Shown one piece after another: positions 1 to 8,293 of a stretch of 64,000 nt of DNA. Every line of letters begins with the position of its first letter. Positions within the stretch are counted from its first letter, which is position 1. The notes under the pieces are model-generated. The model was given only the letters and a program-made list of their open reading frames with translations, was not told the DNA's origin and did not search any database. Source of the DNA: Acidobacteria bacterium Mor1 (lineage in GTDB: Bacteria; Acidobacteriota; Polarisedimenticolia; Polarisedimenticolales; Polarisedimenticolaceae); assembly GCA_001664505.1 (NCBI GenBank), contig CP011806.1, positions 5,878,153 through 5,942,152 of the forward strand, in the 5' to 3' direction. The translations under genes and the position numbers were made by a program.

Positions 1-416
1 CGCTCGGCGGCGGCGCCGACCAGCATCGCCCGTGCGGCGGCGCCCGCCTGGCGCAGGGGCATCCAGAAGGCGGGCGTCGAGGTGCTGCCGCCGGTCCCCA
101 TCATCTGGAACGCCGGGTTGTTGTACTCCGGCGCCACCGGGGAGTGGACCGCGGAGAAGCTCTCGATATCGGCGTCCAGTTCTTCGGCGACGATCATCGA
201 ATGGGAGGTGAGCACTCCCTGGCCCATCTCGATATTGGGCGAGACGAACACGATGCTGCCGTCGGCGTGAACCCGCAGGAACGCGTTCAGCGCGGTTGCG
301 GAATCGGCGGCGGCCGGGGTCAGGGCCCGGGATAGCTGGGGCAGCGCCACGCTCAGGGCGAAGCCGCCTCCGGCGAGCGCGCTGACCTGAAGGAAGCGTC
401 TTCGGTCGAGCTTCAT
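1..416 (-). CDS. Xanthine dehydrogenase-family molybdopterin-binding subunit (IorB-like), N-terminal part
   Basis: Partial gene running off the left edge; about 138 residues are visible. The N-terminus has a twin-arginine signal (RRRFLQ at residues 5-10) followed by a hydrophobic stretch, so the folded enzyme is probably exported by Tat. The visible region includes NIEMGQG and GTGGSTST, typical of the large subunit of isoquinoline 1-oxidoreductase/aldehyde-oxidase type molybdenum hydroxylases, which hold the molybdopterin cytosine dinucleotide. Its ATG overlaps the TGA of the upstream Fe-S subunit by four bases (ATGA), so the two are translationally coupled. Substrate unknown. Confidence 0.9.
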   Translation of the reverse strand, partial: MKLDRRRFLQVSALAGGGFALSVALPQLSRALTPAAADSATALNAFLRVHADGSIVFVSPNIEMGQGVLTSHSMIVAEELDADIESFSAVHSPVAPEYNNPAFQMMGTGGSTSTPAFWMPLRQAGAAARAMLVGAAAE

Positions 417-874
417 GAGGGCTCTCCCGCGGCGCGGCGAATCGCCTTGGCGATCCGGTCGTAGGCGCCGCAACGACAGATGTTGCCCGCCATGGCCGTC
501 TTGATCTGGAGGTCGCTCGGTTTCGGGTTCGCATCGAGCAACGCCGCGGCGGACATGATCTGCCCGGTCTGGCAGTAGCCGCACTGCACGACGTCTTCTT
601 CGAGCCACGCCTGTTGCACCGGGTGCAGGGTGTCCCCCTCGGCGAGCCCCTCGATGGTGGTGACCGCCTTGCCGGCGACCGCCTCGACCGGGGTAACGCA
701 CGCGCGGCGCGCTTCTCCCTCGACGTGGACCGTGCAGGCGCCGCACTGGGCGATGCCGCAACCGAACTTGGTTCCCGTCAGCCCGAGGGTGTCCCGCAGT
801 ACCCACAAAAGCGGGGTGTCGGGATCGACGTCGAGCCGATGGGTCTTGCCGTTGACCCGGATCTCGATGGCCAT
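413..874 (-). CDS. (2Fe-2S)-binding small subunit of a molybdenum hydroxylase (IorA-like)
   Basis: 153 residues, the usual size for the small electron-transfer subunit of aldehyde oxidase/isoquinoline 1-oxidoreductase enzymes. The N-terminal plant-type ferredoxin domain has Cys39, 44, 47 and 59 (CGIAQCGAC), and the C-terminal helical domain has Cys98, 101, 133 and 135 (CGYC and CRC), giving two [2Fe-2S] clusters. It passes electrons from the molybdenum subunit encoded immediately downstream (four-base overlap). A strong AAGGAGG precedes the ATG. No FAD subunit is visible, which fits the two-subunit IorAB layout with an external acceptor. Confidence 0.95.
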   Translation of the reverse strand: MAIEIRVNGKTHRLDVDPDTPLLWVLRDTLGLTGTKFGCGIAQCGACTVHVEGEARRACVTPVEAVAGKAVTTIEGLAEGDTLHPVQQAWLEEDVVQCGYCQTGQIMSAAALLDANPKPSDLQIKTAMAGNICRCGAYDRIAKAIRRAAGEPS

Positions 875-895
875 GATGCCTCCTTGATAGCCCGG

Positions 896-901
896 ATTCT
901 A
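896..901 (-). promoter_or_regulatory. Possible -10 element for the molybdenum hydroxylase operon
   Basis: TAGAAT on the minus strand, 21 bases upstream of the ATG at 874. It resembles other TARAMT hexamers found upstream of genes in this window. No convincing -35 was seen. Confidence 0.35.
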
Positions 902-1002
902 TGACGACCGAGCGCAGCAAGTCCCTTGCGAATCGCGCCAAAAGCGAGAGACCCCCGCCACCGAAACGTCACGTGCGCAGGTCGGATCCGGTGCCCGGGA
1001 CG

Positions 1003-3861
1003 TCAGAAGTCGTTTCCCGACAACCTTCCGTCCAGGTAGGCGATGGCGTCGTGTCCCGAGCCGTGGATCTCGCCGATCCGCCGCCGCGCCTCGGAGCGGA
1101 TTCTCTCCGCTTCTGCCGGGTTGCCGTCGGCCTCATGGGCTTCGGCCAACATTCGGGCGCAGCGGGTGTACACCCGCAGGTTCGAAGTCGGCGAGGTCAG
1201 CGGGAACGCCCGGGACAGCGGATCCAGTGCCTCGGCGCCACGCTCGCGGTCCAGCAGGAAGCGTCCCCAGACCATCAGCGGTCCCGCCAGTCGCGGGTGC
1301 CCTTCCCGGAGGGTGTTGGGGTAGCGTTCGACCGCATCTCGGATCAATCGCTCGGCGGACGCATCCCGGCCGAGGGTGGCGAAGGTGCGGGCCTTCTCGA
1401 CCTGGGCATCCAGGGTCATCACGTTGTCCGCCCCGTAGATCCGTTCCAGCACACGGCGCGACTGCTCAATCTGAGCGAGCGCGTCCTCCGGCCGGCCGGC
1501 CAGCCGCAACGCCCGGGCCAGTTGGCGCCGGGCGTTGGTCGTGACCGGGTCCTCCTCCCCGCGCACCTGGGCGAAGCCGTCGAGGGCGCTGCGGGACAGC
1601 GCGACAGCCTGGTCGTTTCGTCCCCGCATCAGGTGGTAGCGGCCGAGGAGCTGTTCGCTCTGGGCGATGGCGAACGGGTCGCCGTGTTCCCGTTGAATCG
1701 CCAGGGCCTTCTCGGCGGTCGGACCGATGTCGTCGATCCGCCCGGCCAGGTTCGCCGTCGACGCGAGCTGGTACAGGGCCGACGCCGCCTGGGGGCTCTC
1801 GGCGCCGAATCGTCCTTCGGCGACCCGGCGCTTCTCTTCGTAGGTCGCGATGGCCTCGTCCCAGTTGCGCATCGCCGCGTGGTAGGTGCCGAGCATGCCG
1901 AGGATCGCGACGTACTCGTCGCTGGCCGTATCGCCGGTTTCGCGGTAGATCGCGGCGGCCTGATTCCAGAGGTCGAGAGCACCGTTGAAGTCGTTACGGT
2001 GATGGCGCAGCGAAGCCTGGCGGAAGAGCACCGCCGCCGTCGACACGTCGTCGGGTGCCTCCCGGGAGCGAAACAGGGTGAGGGCCTCGTCGAGCAGTGG
2101 CTCCGCCGCGTCGTAGTCCGCCGCCATTTCCCAGGCGGTGCCCAGCTGCAGCAGGGTGGCGGCGACGTGGCTGCTCGCAGGTTGTTCGCGGCGCCGCAGC
2201 TCGAGGGCTTCCTGAAGCGGCGCGACCGCCTCCCTGGGTTGTCCCTGTTTCAGGCGGGCTTCGCCGAGCTGTTCCAGCAGGTCGGCGATCTCGAGGGGCG
2301 GGGCCCGGGTCTCGCGCTTCTGACTCAATGCGGTTTCGAGGGTCGCAGCCGCCTCTTCACTGCGGCCGAGCTGCAGGTAGATGCGCCCGATCGACTGAAG
2401 CAGCTCCGCCTGGACTTCCGGCTCGTTGCCAAGCTCTCGACGAACCCGTTCGCTGCCCCAGCGGAGCAGCTCGTGAGCCTCGATATCTTCCGGGGCCCGG
2501 GCGCCGGGCTCGGAGATGCGCAACACGTCGACCAGCAGATCGGCAACCCGCTCGGCGCGGGCCCGTTCGTCGGCAAGCCGCTGCGCATGCCGCCATTGGT
2601 TCCACTGGAAGGCGCCGGCGCCGGCGATGCCGACCGCTGCGAGTGCCGCAGTGACCCCGACGGCGACCCGGTGGCGCCGGAGAAAACGGCCGGTGCGGTA
2701 ACGCAGGGTGCCGCGCCGGGCGTGGACCGGTCGACACTCGAGGAAGCGGCGGATGTCGGCGGCCAGTTCCAGCGCCGATGCGTAGCGATGCTCCGGTTCC
2801 TTGCGCAGACCGCGGGCGGCGATCGCCTCCAGGTCTCCCCGCAGCAACCTGGCTGGCAGCGGTTCGATCGGGTGGTCGGGGTCGACCCCTTCGGCCCCTT
2901 CGTTGCTCAGACGGCTCAGCGGGAGCGCGCCGTCGCGCAGGACGTGGCGCTCGAGTTCGGCGCGGCTCGACGGCCGAACCCGATAGGGCAGGCGGCCGGT
3001 GGTCAGGATGCAGAGCAAGATGCCCAGGGCGTAGACGTCGGTCGCCGTCGAGATCGGTTCGCCGGTGATCTGTTCCGGTCCGGCGAAAGCGGGCGTCAGC
3101 GGAGTGGACTCCGGCCCTTCCTGGGTCCGCAGGAAGTCGGGAGCCTCGGGGTCGAGCAGCTTGGCGATGCCGAAGTCGAGTAGCTTGACGGTGCCGTCGG
3201 CGGTGACGTGGACGTTGTTCGGTTTGAGGTCCCGGTGCACGATCAGGTTACGGTGGGCATAGCCAACCGCCTCGCAGACCTGGAGGAACAGTCCCAGCCG
3301 CGCCTCGAGTCCGGGGTTGCGCTGGGCGACGTGGCGATCCAGCGGTTCCCCCTCGACGTACTCCATCGCGAGATAGGGCCGGCCCTGCTCGACACCTCCG
3401 TCCAGCAGGCGGGCGATCCCGGGATGTTCCAGCCGCGCGAGAATCTGGCGTTCGGCGACGAAACGGCGTTCCCCGGCGTCCCCACCCAGATGGGCCGCGA
3501 GCCGTTTGATCGCGACGGTTTGCCGGAAGCGGGGATCGTCCCGTTCCGCCAGGTAGACCACGCCCATGCCGCCCCGTCCAAGTTCCGAGATGACCCGGTA
3601 GGGGCCGATGCGTTCGGGTATCTCGGCGCCGTCGGTGTCGGGGAGTTCCAGCGGGCGTCCGGCACCCATGCGTTCGGCGAGTGAACCGAGGAAGGCGTCC
3701 GCCTCGTCGGCGTGACCGAGGAGCGCCCGCACCTCTTCCTGGAGGCCGGGGTCGTCGCCGGCTTCGGCGGCGATCAGCGCTTCCGCTTCGTCACGGGGCA
3801 GCTCCGCCGCGCGAGCGACCAGATCCGAGACCCGTTGCCAGCGTTGCGCCGCGTCGCTCAT
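1003..3861 (-). CDS. Transmembrane serine/threonine protein kinase with C-terminal TPR repeats
   Basis: 952 residues when started at the ATG that overlaps the sigma factor stop (ATGA at 3858-3861); a longer reading frame to 4017 exists but would run into the sigma gene. Domains: a short helical N-terminus, a kinase domain from about residue 86 (glycine loop GRGGMG at 96-101, Lys119 in AIK, HRD 209-211 with DLKPNN, DFG 229-231, GPE replacing APE), a single transmembrane helix near 398-417, then a long extracytoplasmic TPR region. All main catalytic residues are present, so it should be active. Coupling to an ECF sigma factor is a common Acidobacteria/Planctomycete arrangement in which the kinase may control the sigma factor. 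Confidence 0.95.
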   Translation of the reverse strand: MSDAAQRWQRVSDLVARAAELPRDEAEALIAAEAGDDPGLQEEVRALLGHADEADAFLGSLAERMGAGRPLELPDTDGAEIPERIGPYRVISELGRGGMGVVYLAERDDPRFRQTVAIKRLAAHLGGDAGERRFVAERQILARLEHPGIARLLDGGVEQGRPYLAMEYVEGEPLDRHVAQRNPGLEARLGLFLQVCEAVGYAHRNLIVHRDLKPNNVHVTADGTVKLLDFGIAKLLDPEAPDFLRTQEGPESTPLTPAFAGPEQITGEPISTATDVYALGILLCILTTGRLPYRVRPSSRAELERHVLRDGALPLSRLSNEGAEGVDPDHPIEPLPARLLRGDLEAIAARGLRKEPEHRYASALELAADIRRFLECRPVHARRGTLRYRTGRFLRRHRVAVGVTAALAAVGIAGAGAFQWNQWRHAQRLADERARAERVADLLVDVLRISEPGARAPEDIEAHELLRWGSERVRRELGNEPEVQAELLQSIGRIYLQLGRSEEAAATLETALSQKRETRAPPLEIADLLEQLGEARLKQGQPREAVAPLQEALELRRREQPASSHVAATLLQLGTAWEMAADYDAAEPLLDEALTLFRSREAPDDVSTAAVLFRQASLRHHRNDFNGALDLWNQAAAIYRETGDTASDEYVAILGMLGTYHAAMRNWDEAIATYEEKRRVAEGRFGAESPQAASALYQLASTANLAGRIDDIGPTAEKALAIQREHGDPFAIAQSEQLLGRYHLMRGRNDQAVALSRSALDGFAQVRGEEDPVTTNARRQLARALRLAGRPEDALAQIEQSRRVLERIYGADNVMTLDAQVEKARTFATLGRDASAERLIRDAVERYPNTLREGHPRLAGPLMVWGRFLLDRERGAEALDPLSRAFPLTSPTSNLRVYTRCARMLAEAHEADGNPAEAERIRSEARRRIGEIHGSGHDAIAYLDGRLSGNDF

Positions 3862-4439
3862 CGACCCGGTGGCGGAAGCGGTGCCGAGAGTTCCCGGTGG
3901 AGCCAGGCACTGGCGGCGCGCCAGTCCCGCTTGACGGTGACGGCGGAGACGTCGAGAGCTTCGGCGGTCTCCGCGACATCCATGCCGGCGAAGAAGCGGC
4001 ACTCGACCACCCGGCACTGGCGCTCGCTCAACTGCTCGAGCTTGCCCAGGGCTTCATGCAGCGCCAGCGCATCCTCGGTCGAACCGGAGAAGGGAGCGTC
4101 CTCTTCCTCGAGGGGGAGGTCTTCCTCCCCGGAGCCCCGTTTGGCGGCCCGGGCGCGCTCGGCGTAGTTGATCAGGACCTGCCGCATGGCTCTGGCCGCG
4201 GTTCCGAAGAAGTGGGCGCGGCTCTGCCAGTCGAGACGCTCGGGGCTTGCCAGCTTCAGGTAGACCTCGTGGATCAATGCGGTGGTGTTGAGGGTGCGGT
4301 TGCCCTGCCAGCGGCGGCGGTTGGACCGAGCCAGACGGCGCAACTCTCCGTAGACCACGTCGAACAGCCGGTCCAGCTGGCGCCGGTCCCCGCTGCGGAT
4401 GGTCTCGAGCAGACGAGTGACTTCGCCCGATTCGCTCAT
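3858..4439 (-). CDS. ECF-type RNA polymerase sigma factor (TIGR02999-like)
   Basis: 193 residues with region 2 (about 15-95; GELRRLARSNRRR and the ALIHEVYLKL segment typical of this ECF subgroup) and region 4 near the C-terminus (DVAETAEALDVSAVTVKRDW helix-turn-helix). No zinc-finger anti-sigma gene is next to it; instead the TPR-kinase follows with a four-base overlap. This suggests control by the kinase, as in ECF groups linked to Ser/Thr kinases (inference). Confidence 0.93.
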   Translation of the reverse strand: MSESGEVTRLLETIRSGDRRQLDRLFDVVYGELRRLARSNRRRWQGNRTLNTTALIHEVYLKLASPERLDWQSRAHFFGTAARAMRQVLINYAERARAAKRGSGEEDLPLEEEDAPFSGSTEDALALHEALGKLEQLSERQCRVVECRFFAGMDVAETAEALDVSAVTVKRDWRAASAWLHRELSAPLPPPGR

Positions 4440-4460
4440 GGATCCCCCGCGGTGCTCCCG

Positions 4461-4466
4461 ATTCTA
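4461..4466 (-). promoter_or_regulatory. Possible -10 element for the sigma factor/kinase operon
   Basis: TAGAAT on the minus strand, 21 bases upstream of the sigma factor ATG at 4439; same motif and nearly the same spacing as at 896-901. Confidence 0.35.
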
Positions 4467-4647
4467 GCCGGAAAGCGGGGGTTTTCGCGGGAGATCTCGC
4501 CTCGGCGGCCGGGCCGCTTCAAAAAAAGCGAATTTCGATGATCCCTGTTTTCCCGGTTTCCGGTTTGACCCGATGACGGCGGACGACACGAGGTCGCGAC
4601 CGCCCGAAAGAAGCGAACCAATACCCGAAAGGGACGAGGAGAACGAG

Positions 4648-5283
4648 ATGAAACGGATTGCGAACCTTCTGTTGGTGACTGCGATGATCCTGACCGGCGC
4701 GGCGGTTTCCGCGGAGCCGGTGCTCGAACCGATCCAGGGGGCCGCGGGCCCGGTCTACGCCTTCGACGTGGTCGAAGACGCCAAGCGCTTCGTCTTCGAC
4801 GAAACCCCGCTGGATCCCCAGGGGCTGCCGGGCTACGGCAACGAGTTCGTCAGCGAAGGCTACATCTACCCGGCCGGCACCGTGGTCTGCGACGACGAGG
4901 GCTGCAACGGCATCCTCCCCGACGGCCAGCCGGAGTTTCCGGAGCTGGTGATCGGCCGCTGGACCTGCTGGGGCACCCACGTGGGCCAGGGCGCGACCAC
5001 CCCGACCGGCGCCTGGGTCGCCACCACCCAGATCTACGACTTCGGTCCGGAGCTGGGCGACAACACCATGATCAGCAACGGCTATGAACTGGTCGATCTG
5101 AACAAGACCATCAAGCGGCCCCTGGCCGGCGGTACCGGTCAGTTCGCCGCGGCCAACGGAACGGCCAACCAGACCATGGTCGGCTTCAACGCCTCGGGCG
5201 GTGTGGTGCTGCGCTACGAGATCGAGCCGGCCCGCCCCCGGGTCAACGTCATCGAGCGCCGCGAAGCCGTGCAGCCCTGGTAA
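4648..5283 (+). CDS. Secreted protein, possibly an allene oxide cyclase/dirigent-like barrel
   Basis: 211 residues from the ATG at 4648, preceded by GAGGAGAACGAG; an upstream in-frame ATG at 4573 lacks this site. Residues 1-22 form a Sec signal peptide ending in VSA. The mature part has two cysteines in a CDDEGC segment and a third in WTCWG, and it ends in glycine-rich strands (GGTGQF, GTANQTM, VVLRYEI). These resemble the last strands of allene oxide cyclase/dirigent-type beta barrels. That fold assignment is tentative; function unknown. A terminator follows 17 bases after the stop, so the gene looks monocistronic. Confidence 0.85.
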   Translation: MKRIANLLLVTAMILTGAAVSAEPVLEPIQGAAGPVYAFDVVEDAKRFVFDETPLDPQGLPGYGNEFVSEGYIYPAGTVVCDDEGCNGILPDGQPEFPELVIGRWTCWGTHVGQGATTPTGAWVATTQIYDFGPELGDNTMISNGYELVDLNKTIKRPLAGGTGQFAAANGTANQTMVGFNASGGVVLRYEIEPARPRVNVIERREAVQPW

Positions 5284-5300
5284 GCGAGCTCATCCCCCCG

Positions 5301-5337
5301 AACGGCCGGTCCCCCAGCGGGCCGGCCGTTTTCTTTT
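5301..5337 (+). terminator. Rho-independent terminator after the secreted protein gene
   Basis: A perfect 9-bp stem (5301-5309 with 5322-5330, AACGGCCGG/CCGGCCGTT) is followed by TTTTCTTTTT-like sequence. It lies between convergent genes; the T tract serves the plus-strand transcript. Confidence 0.8.
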
Positions 5338-5349
5338 TCCGGGTCAGGT

Positions 5350-5625
5350 TCAGGCGCGGGTGCCGAAACGGGCGGCCGAGCGCGCCTTGGCCTTGGCCTT
5401 CTCGATCTCGCGGTCCCGTTTGGGAGCCGCGGTGACCAGGTTGTCCACCAGTTCCCGTGCGACATCGGTGATGCGATCGACCGCAAGCTCGAAGGCCTCG
5501 GCGTTGGCCTGGGAAGGGCGGGTGAACCCGCTGATCTTGCGCACGAACTGGAGCGCCGCGGCCCGCACCTCGTCGTCGGTGGCCGGCGGCTCGAAGTTGA
5601 ACAGCGGACGGATATTGCGGCACAT
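5350..5625 (-). CDS. DUF2277 family protein
   Basis: 91 residues beginning MCRNIRPLFNFEPPATDDE and containing QFVRKISGFTRPS, the signature of the DUF2277 family of small proteins found mainly in actinobacteria and acidobacteria. The N-terminal half carries the conserved motif, the C-terminal half is helical and basic. No catalytic role is known. A GGAG-type site lies upstream of the ATG. Confidence 0.9.
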   Translation of the reverse strand: MCRNIRPLFNFEPPATDDEVRAAALQFVRKISGFTRPSQANAEAFELAVDRITDVARELVDNLVTAAPKRDREIEKAKAKARSAARFGTRA

Positions 5626-5784
5626 GGTGCTCTCCTCCCCGGAAAATATGACCGACCGAGAGCCGCGCCGGTGCCGGAATCTCGGCCCTGCCGCAGCGCG
5701 GCGGGTCTAAACCCTACCCCTGGAGTGGGTTACCTGTGGCAAAATCATCCTACGCGGCTATCCCGCCGCGCAAGGGGGTGAGAG

Positions 5785-8211
5785 ATGAAGCGTGGGTTGC
5801 TTCTGATTCTTCTGCTGTGCCTCGGAGGTGCGGCCTTCGCGGCGGACACCGGATCCCTCGAAGGGCAGGTGACGCGCAGCGGAGACGGTGTCGGCGGTGT
5901 GACGGTCCTGGTCAGTGAGGCCAAGGAGGTCGCCCTGACCGACCGCAACGGGAACTACTCGATCCAGGGACTCGCTCCCGGGACCTACACGGTGATCTAC
6001 ACCCTTGGCAGCCGCACGGTGAGTTCCACCGGCGTGGTAATCAAGGCGGGCGAGGCCACCACGTTGGACAAGGACGTGCCCTGGGAGGTCAGCCTCGTCG
6101 AGACCCTGACCGTCTACTCGGCATCTCGCCGGGCGGAGCGGATCGTCGAGGCGCCCCAGGCGGTGACCAGCGTCTCCGAGGAGGAGATCGAGCAGCAGGC
6201 CGCTCACGGCCAGGTGCCGAAACTGCTGGAGTTCACTCCGGGAGCCGAGGTGACCCAGAGCGGTCTCTACGACTACAACTTCAACACCCGTGGATTCAAC
6301 AGTTCGTTGAACCGCCGTGTGGCCACGTTGATCGACGGCCGTGATCCGTCGGTGCCGTTCCTCGGCGCCCAGGAGTGGGCGGCGGTTTCGTTCCCGTTGG
6401 ACGACCTGGCCAACCTGGAGCTGGTGCGCGGACCGAGCGCCGCGCTCTACGGCTCCAACGCGTCGAGCGGTGTGCTCAACATCACCACCAAGGCGCCCCG
6501 CTACAGCCAGGGGCTGACGGTGCGGTTGACCGCCGGTGATCTCGACACCGAGAACGCCGATCTGCGCTTCGCCGGCAAGATCAGCGACCGCTGGTACTTC
6601 AAGGTCACCGGCGGCCAGCGCAACTCCAACGATTTCTCGCGCTCGCGCAACGGGGCCGCCGAGTACTCGGTGCCCTGCAGCATGACCCAGATCACCGACT
6701 GCCTACCCCAGGAAGTGTTGCCGCTGCAGCGCAACGACAACGACATCTTCTTCGGCAGCATGCGCTTCGATCACTACTTCAACAACGGCGACGTGCTGAC
6801 CTTCGAGGGTGGCCTGGCCGACCTGTCCGGCCCGCTGTTCCAGAGCGGCATCGGCCGCGTGCAGCTGCTCGACGTGCAGCGTACCTGGGCCCGGGTCAAC
6901 TACACCGGCGACAGCTACAACATCCTGGCCAGCGTCAACAAGCGGGATGCGCCGATGCAGCGTTCGCTCAGCTCCGGGTTGAACCTGGTGCTCGACACCA
7001 ACAACGAGCGCCTCGAGGCCCAGAAGAGCTTCAGCTTCGGCGGGGATCGTGGCCGCTTCGTGATCGGTGGCTTCCACGAGGAAGAGGAGATCGACACCCT
7101 CGACCCGCTGACCGGCCGCCAGTCCCTGGTGTTCGCCCCGGTCGAGGCGGACTTCACCGGCGGGTACTCCCAGTTCGACTGGAAGTTCAGCGACAGGTTC
7201 AAGCTGGTGCTGGCCGGGCGCTACGACACCAGTTCGCTCCACGAGGACCGGGTATCGCCCAAGGCGGCGCTGGTCTTCACGCCGTCGGAAAACCACACGG
7301 TCCGCCTGACCTACAACGAAGCGTTCCAGGTGGCGAACTATTCGGAGTTCTTCCTGCAGGCGGATGTCGCCGCGCCGGTCGATCTGAGCGCCCTGGAGGC
7401 GATCTGCACCGGCGAGGGGGTCGACTGCGGCTTCGGCAACCCGACCCGGGTGCTCGCCGTGGGCAACGAGAGCCTGGATCTCGAGGACATCGCCACCGCC
7501 GAGATCGGCTACGCCGGCATCTTCGGCGGGAAGGTGTTCCTGACCTTCGACATCTATCAGAGCGACAACGAGAACTTCATCACCGACCTGATCCCGCAGT
7601 TCGACTCGTCGGGCAACGTGACCAACCCGAACTTCGGCGCCTACACGCCGCCTGCGGCGCTCTCGCCGACCGGTCAGGCGACCCTGCTGGGAGCGCTCCA
7701 GGCCAACTTGCCGCCGACGCTGCTGGCGATCCTGAGCAACAACCTGGACGGTTCGCCCTTCTTCGTCGGCCGTTCCTACAAGAACTTCGGCCAGGTGGAT
7801 ACCACCGGCGCCGACCTCGGCCTGAACATCTACTTCAACGATCACTGGAACGCGACGGTCAACTACTCCTGGTTCGACTTCGACCTGGATTCGACCCTGG
7901 ACTTCTCCGAGCAGCTCCAGCCCAACACGCCGGAGCACAAGGCGTCGGCGGGGATCTCGTTCACCAGCGACGAGTTCGACATCTCGTTCAGCGGCCGCTG
8001 GAGCGATGAGTTCCGCTGGGTGGTCGGGCCCTTCCAGGGACCGGTCGAGGCCTACGAGACCTTCGATCTCAACGCCAACTACCACATCGACCAGCACTGG
8101 TCGGTAGGTGTGGCGGTGGCCAACCTGTTCGACAGTGACCACTACGAGGCCTTCGGCGGCGACATCCTCGGCCGCCGGGCGCTGTTCAACGTGACCTACC
8201 GCGACGAGTAG
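5785..8211 (+). CDS. TonB-dependent outer-membrane receptor with N-terminal carboxypeptidase-regulatory-like domain
   Basis: 808 residues. Residues 1-20 form a signal peptide (ending AFAAD), residues about 20-100 a CarboxypepD_reg-like beta sandwich (SLEGQVTRSGDGVGGVTVLV), then a plug domain (about 115-230, with VRGPSAALYGSNASSGVLNI) and a beta barrel ending in aromatic-rich strands. It should import a large or scarce ligand through the outer membrane using TonB energy. The ligand cannot be told from sequence; no transporter or siderophore genes adjoin it. AAGGGGGTGAGAG provides a strong ribosome-binding site. It is flanked by a terminator and stands alone. Confidence 0.95.
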   Translation: MKRGLLLILLLCLGGAAFAADTGSLEGQVTRSGDGVGGVTVLVSEAKEVALTDRNGNYSIQGLAPGTYTVIYTLGSRTVSSTGVVIKAGEATTLDKDVPWEVSLVETLTVYSASRRAERIVEAPQAVTSVSEEEIEQQAAHGQVPKLLEFTPGAEVTQSGLYDYNFNTRGFNSSLNRRVATLIDGRDPSVPFLGAQEWAAVSFPLDDLANLELVRGPSAALYGSNASSGVLNITTKAPRYSQGLTVRLTAGDLDTENADLRFAGKISDRWYFKVTGGQRNSNDFSRSRNGAAEYSVPCSMTQITDCLPQEVLPLQRNDNDIFFGSMRFDHYFNNGDVLTFEGGLADLSGPLFQSGIGRVQLLDVQRTWARVNYTGDSYNILASVNKRDAPMQRSLSSGLNLVLDTNNERLEAQKSFSFGGDRGRFVIGGFHEEEEIDTLDPLTGRQSLVFAPVEADFTGGYSQFDWKFSDRFKLVLAGRYDTSSLHEDRVSPKAALVFTPSENHTVRLTYNEAFQVANYSEFFLQADVAAPVDLSALEAICTGEGVDCGFGNPTRVLAVGNESLDLEDIATAEIGYAGIFGGKVFLTFDIYQSDNENFITDLIPQFDSSGNVTNPNFGAYTPPAALSPTGQATLLGALQANLPPTLLAILSNNLDGSPFFVGRSYKNFGQVDTTGADLGLNIYFNDHWNATVNYSWFDFDLDSTLDFSEQLQPNTPEHKASAGISFTSDEFDISFSGRWSDEFRWVVGPFQGPVEAYETFDLNANYHIDQHWSVGVAVANLFDSDHYEAFGGDILGRRALFNVTYRDE

Positions 8212-8235
8212 TCGTCGAGCCCGAGTCTGAAAAAG

Positions 8236-8275
8236 AAGGGGCCACGCGTCGATACGCGCGGCCCCTTTTCCTTTT
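8236..8275. terminator. Bidirectional terminator between the TonB receptor and haloperoxidase genes
   Basis: Stem AAGGGGCC (8236-8243) pairs with GGCCCCTT (8260-8267), and after an A/C mismatch CGCG pairs with CGCG around a TCGATA loop. A-rich sequence lies on the left and T-rich on the right, so it can stop both convergent transcripts. Confidence 0.85.
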
Positions 8276-8293
8276 CGTGGATGGTCGCGAGTG

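Noticed and set aside
901-3183. A 760-residue plus-strand open frame opposite the Ser/Thr kinase
   Set aside because: It has no recognisable family, and the minus strand carries an intact kinase/TPR protein with all catalytic motifs. Long antisense frames are expected from strong GC bias at third codon positions.
6703-8142. A 479-residue minus-strand frame inside the TonB receptor
   Set aside because: It is the shadow of a receptor whose plug and barrel are convincing on the plus strand.
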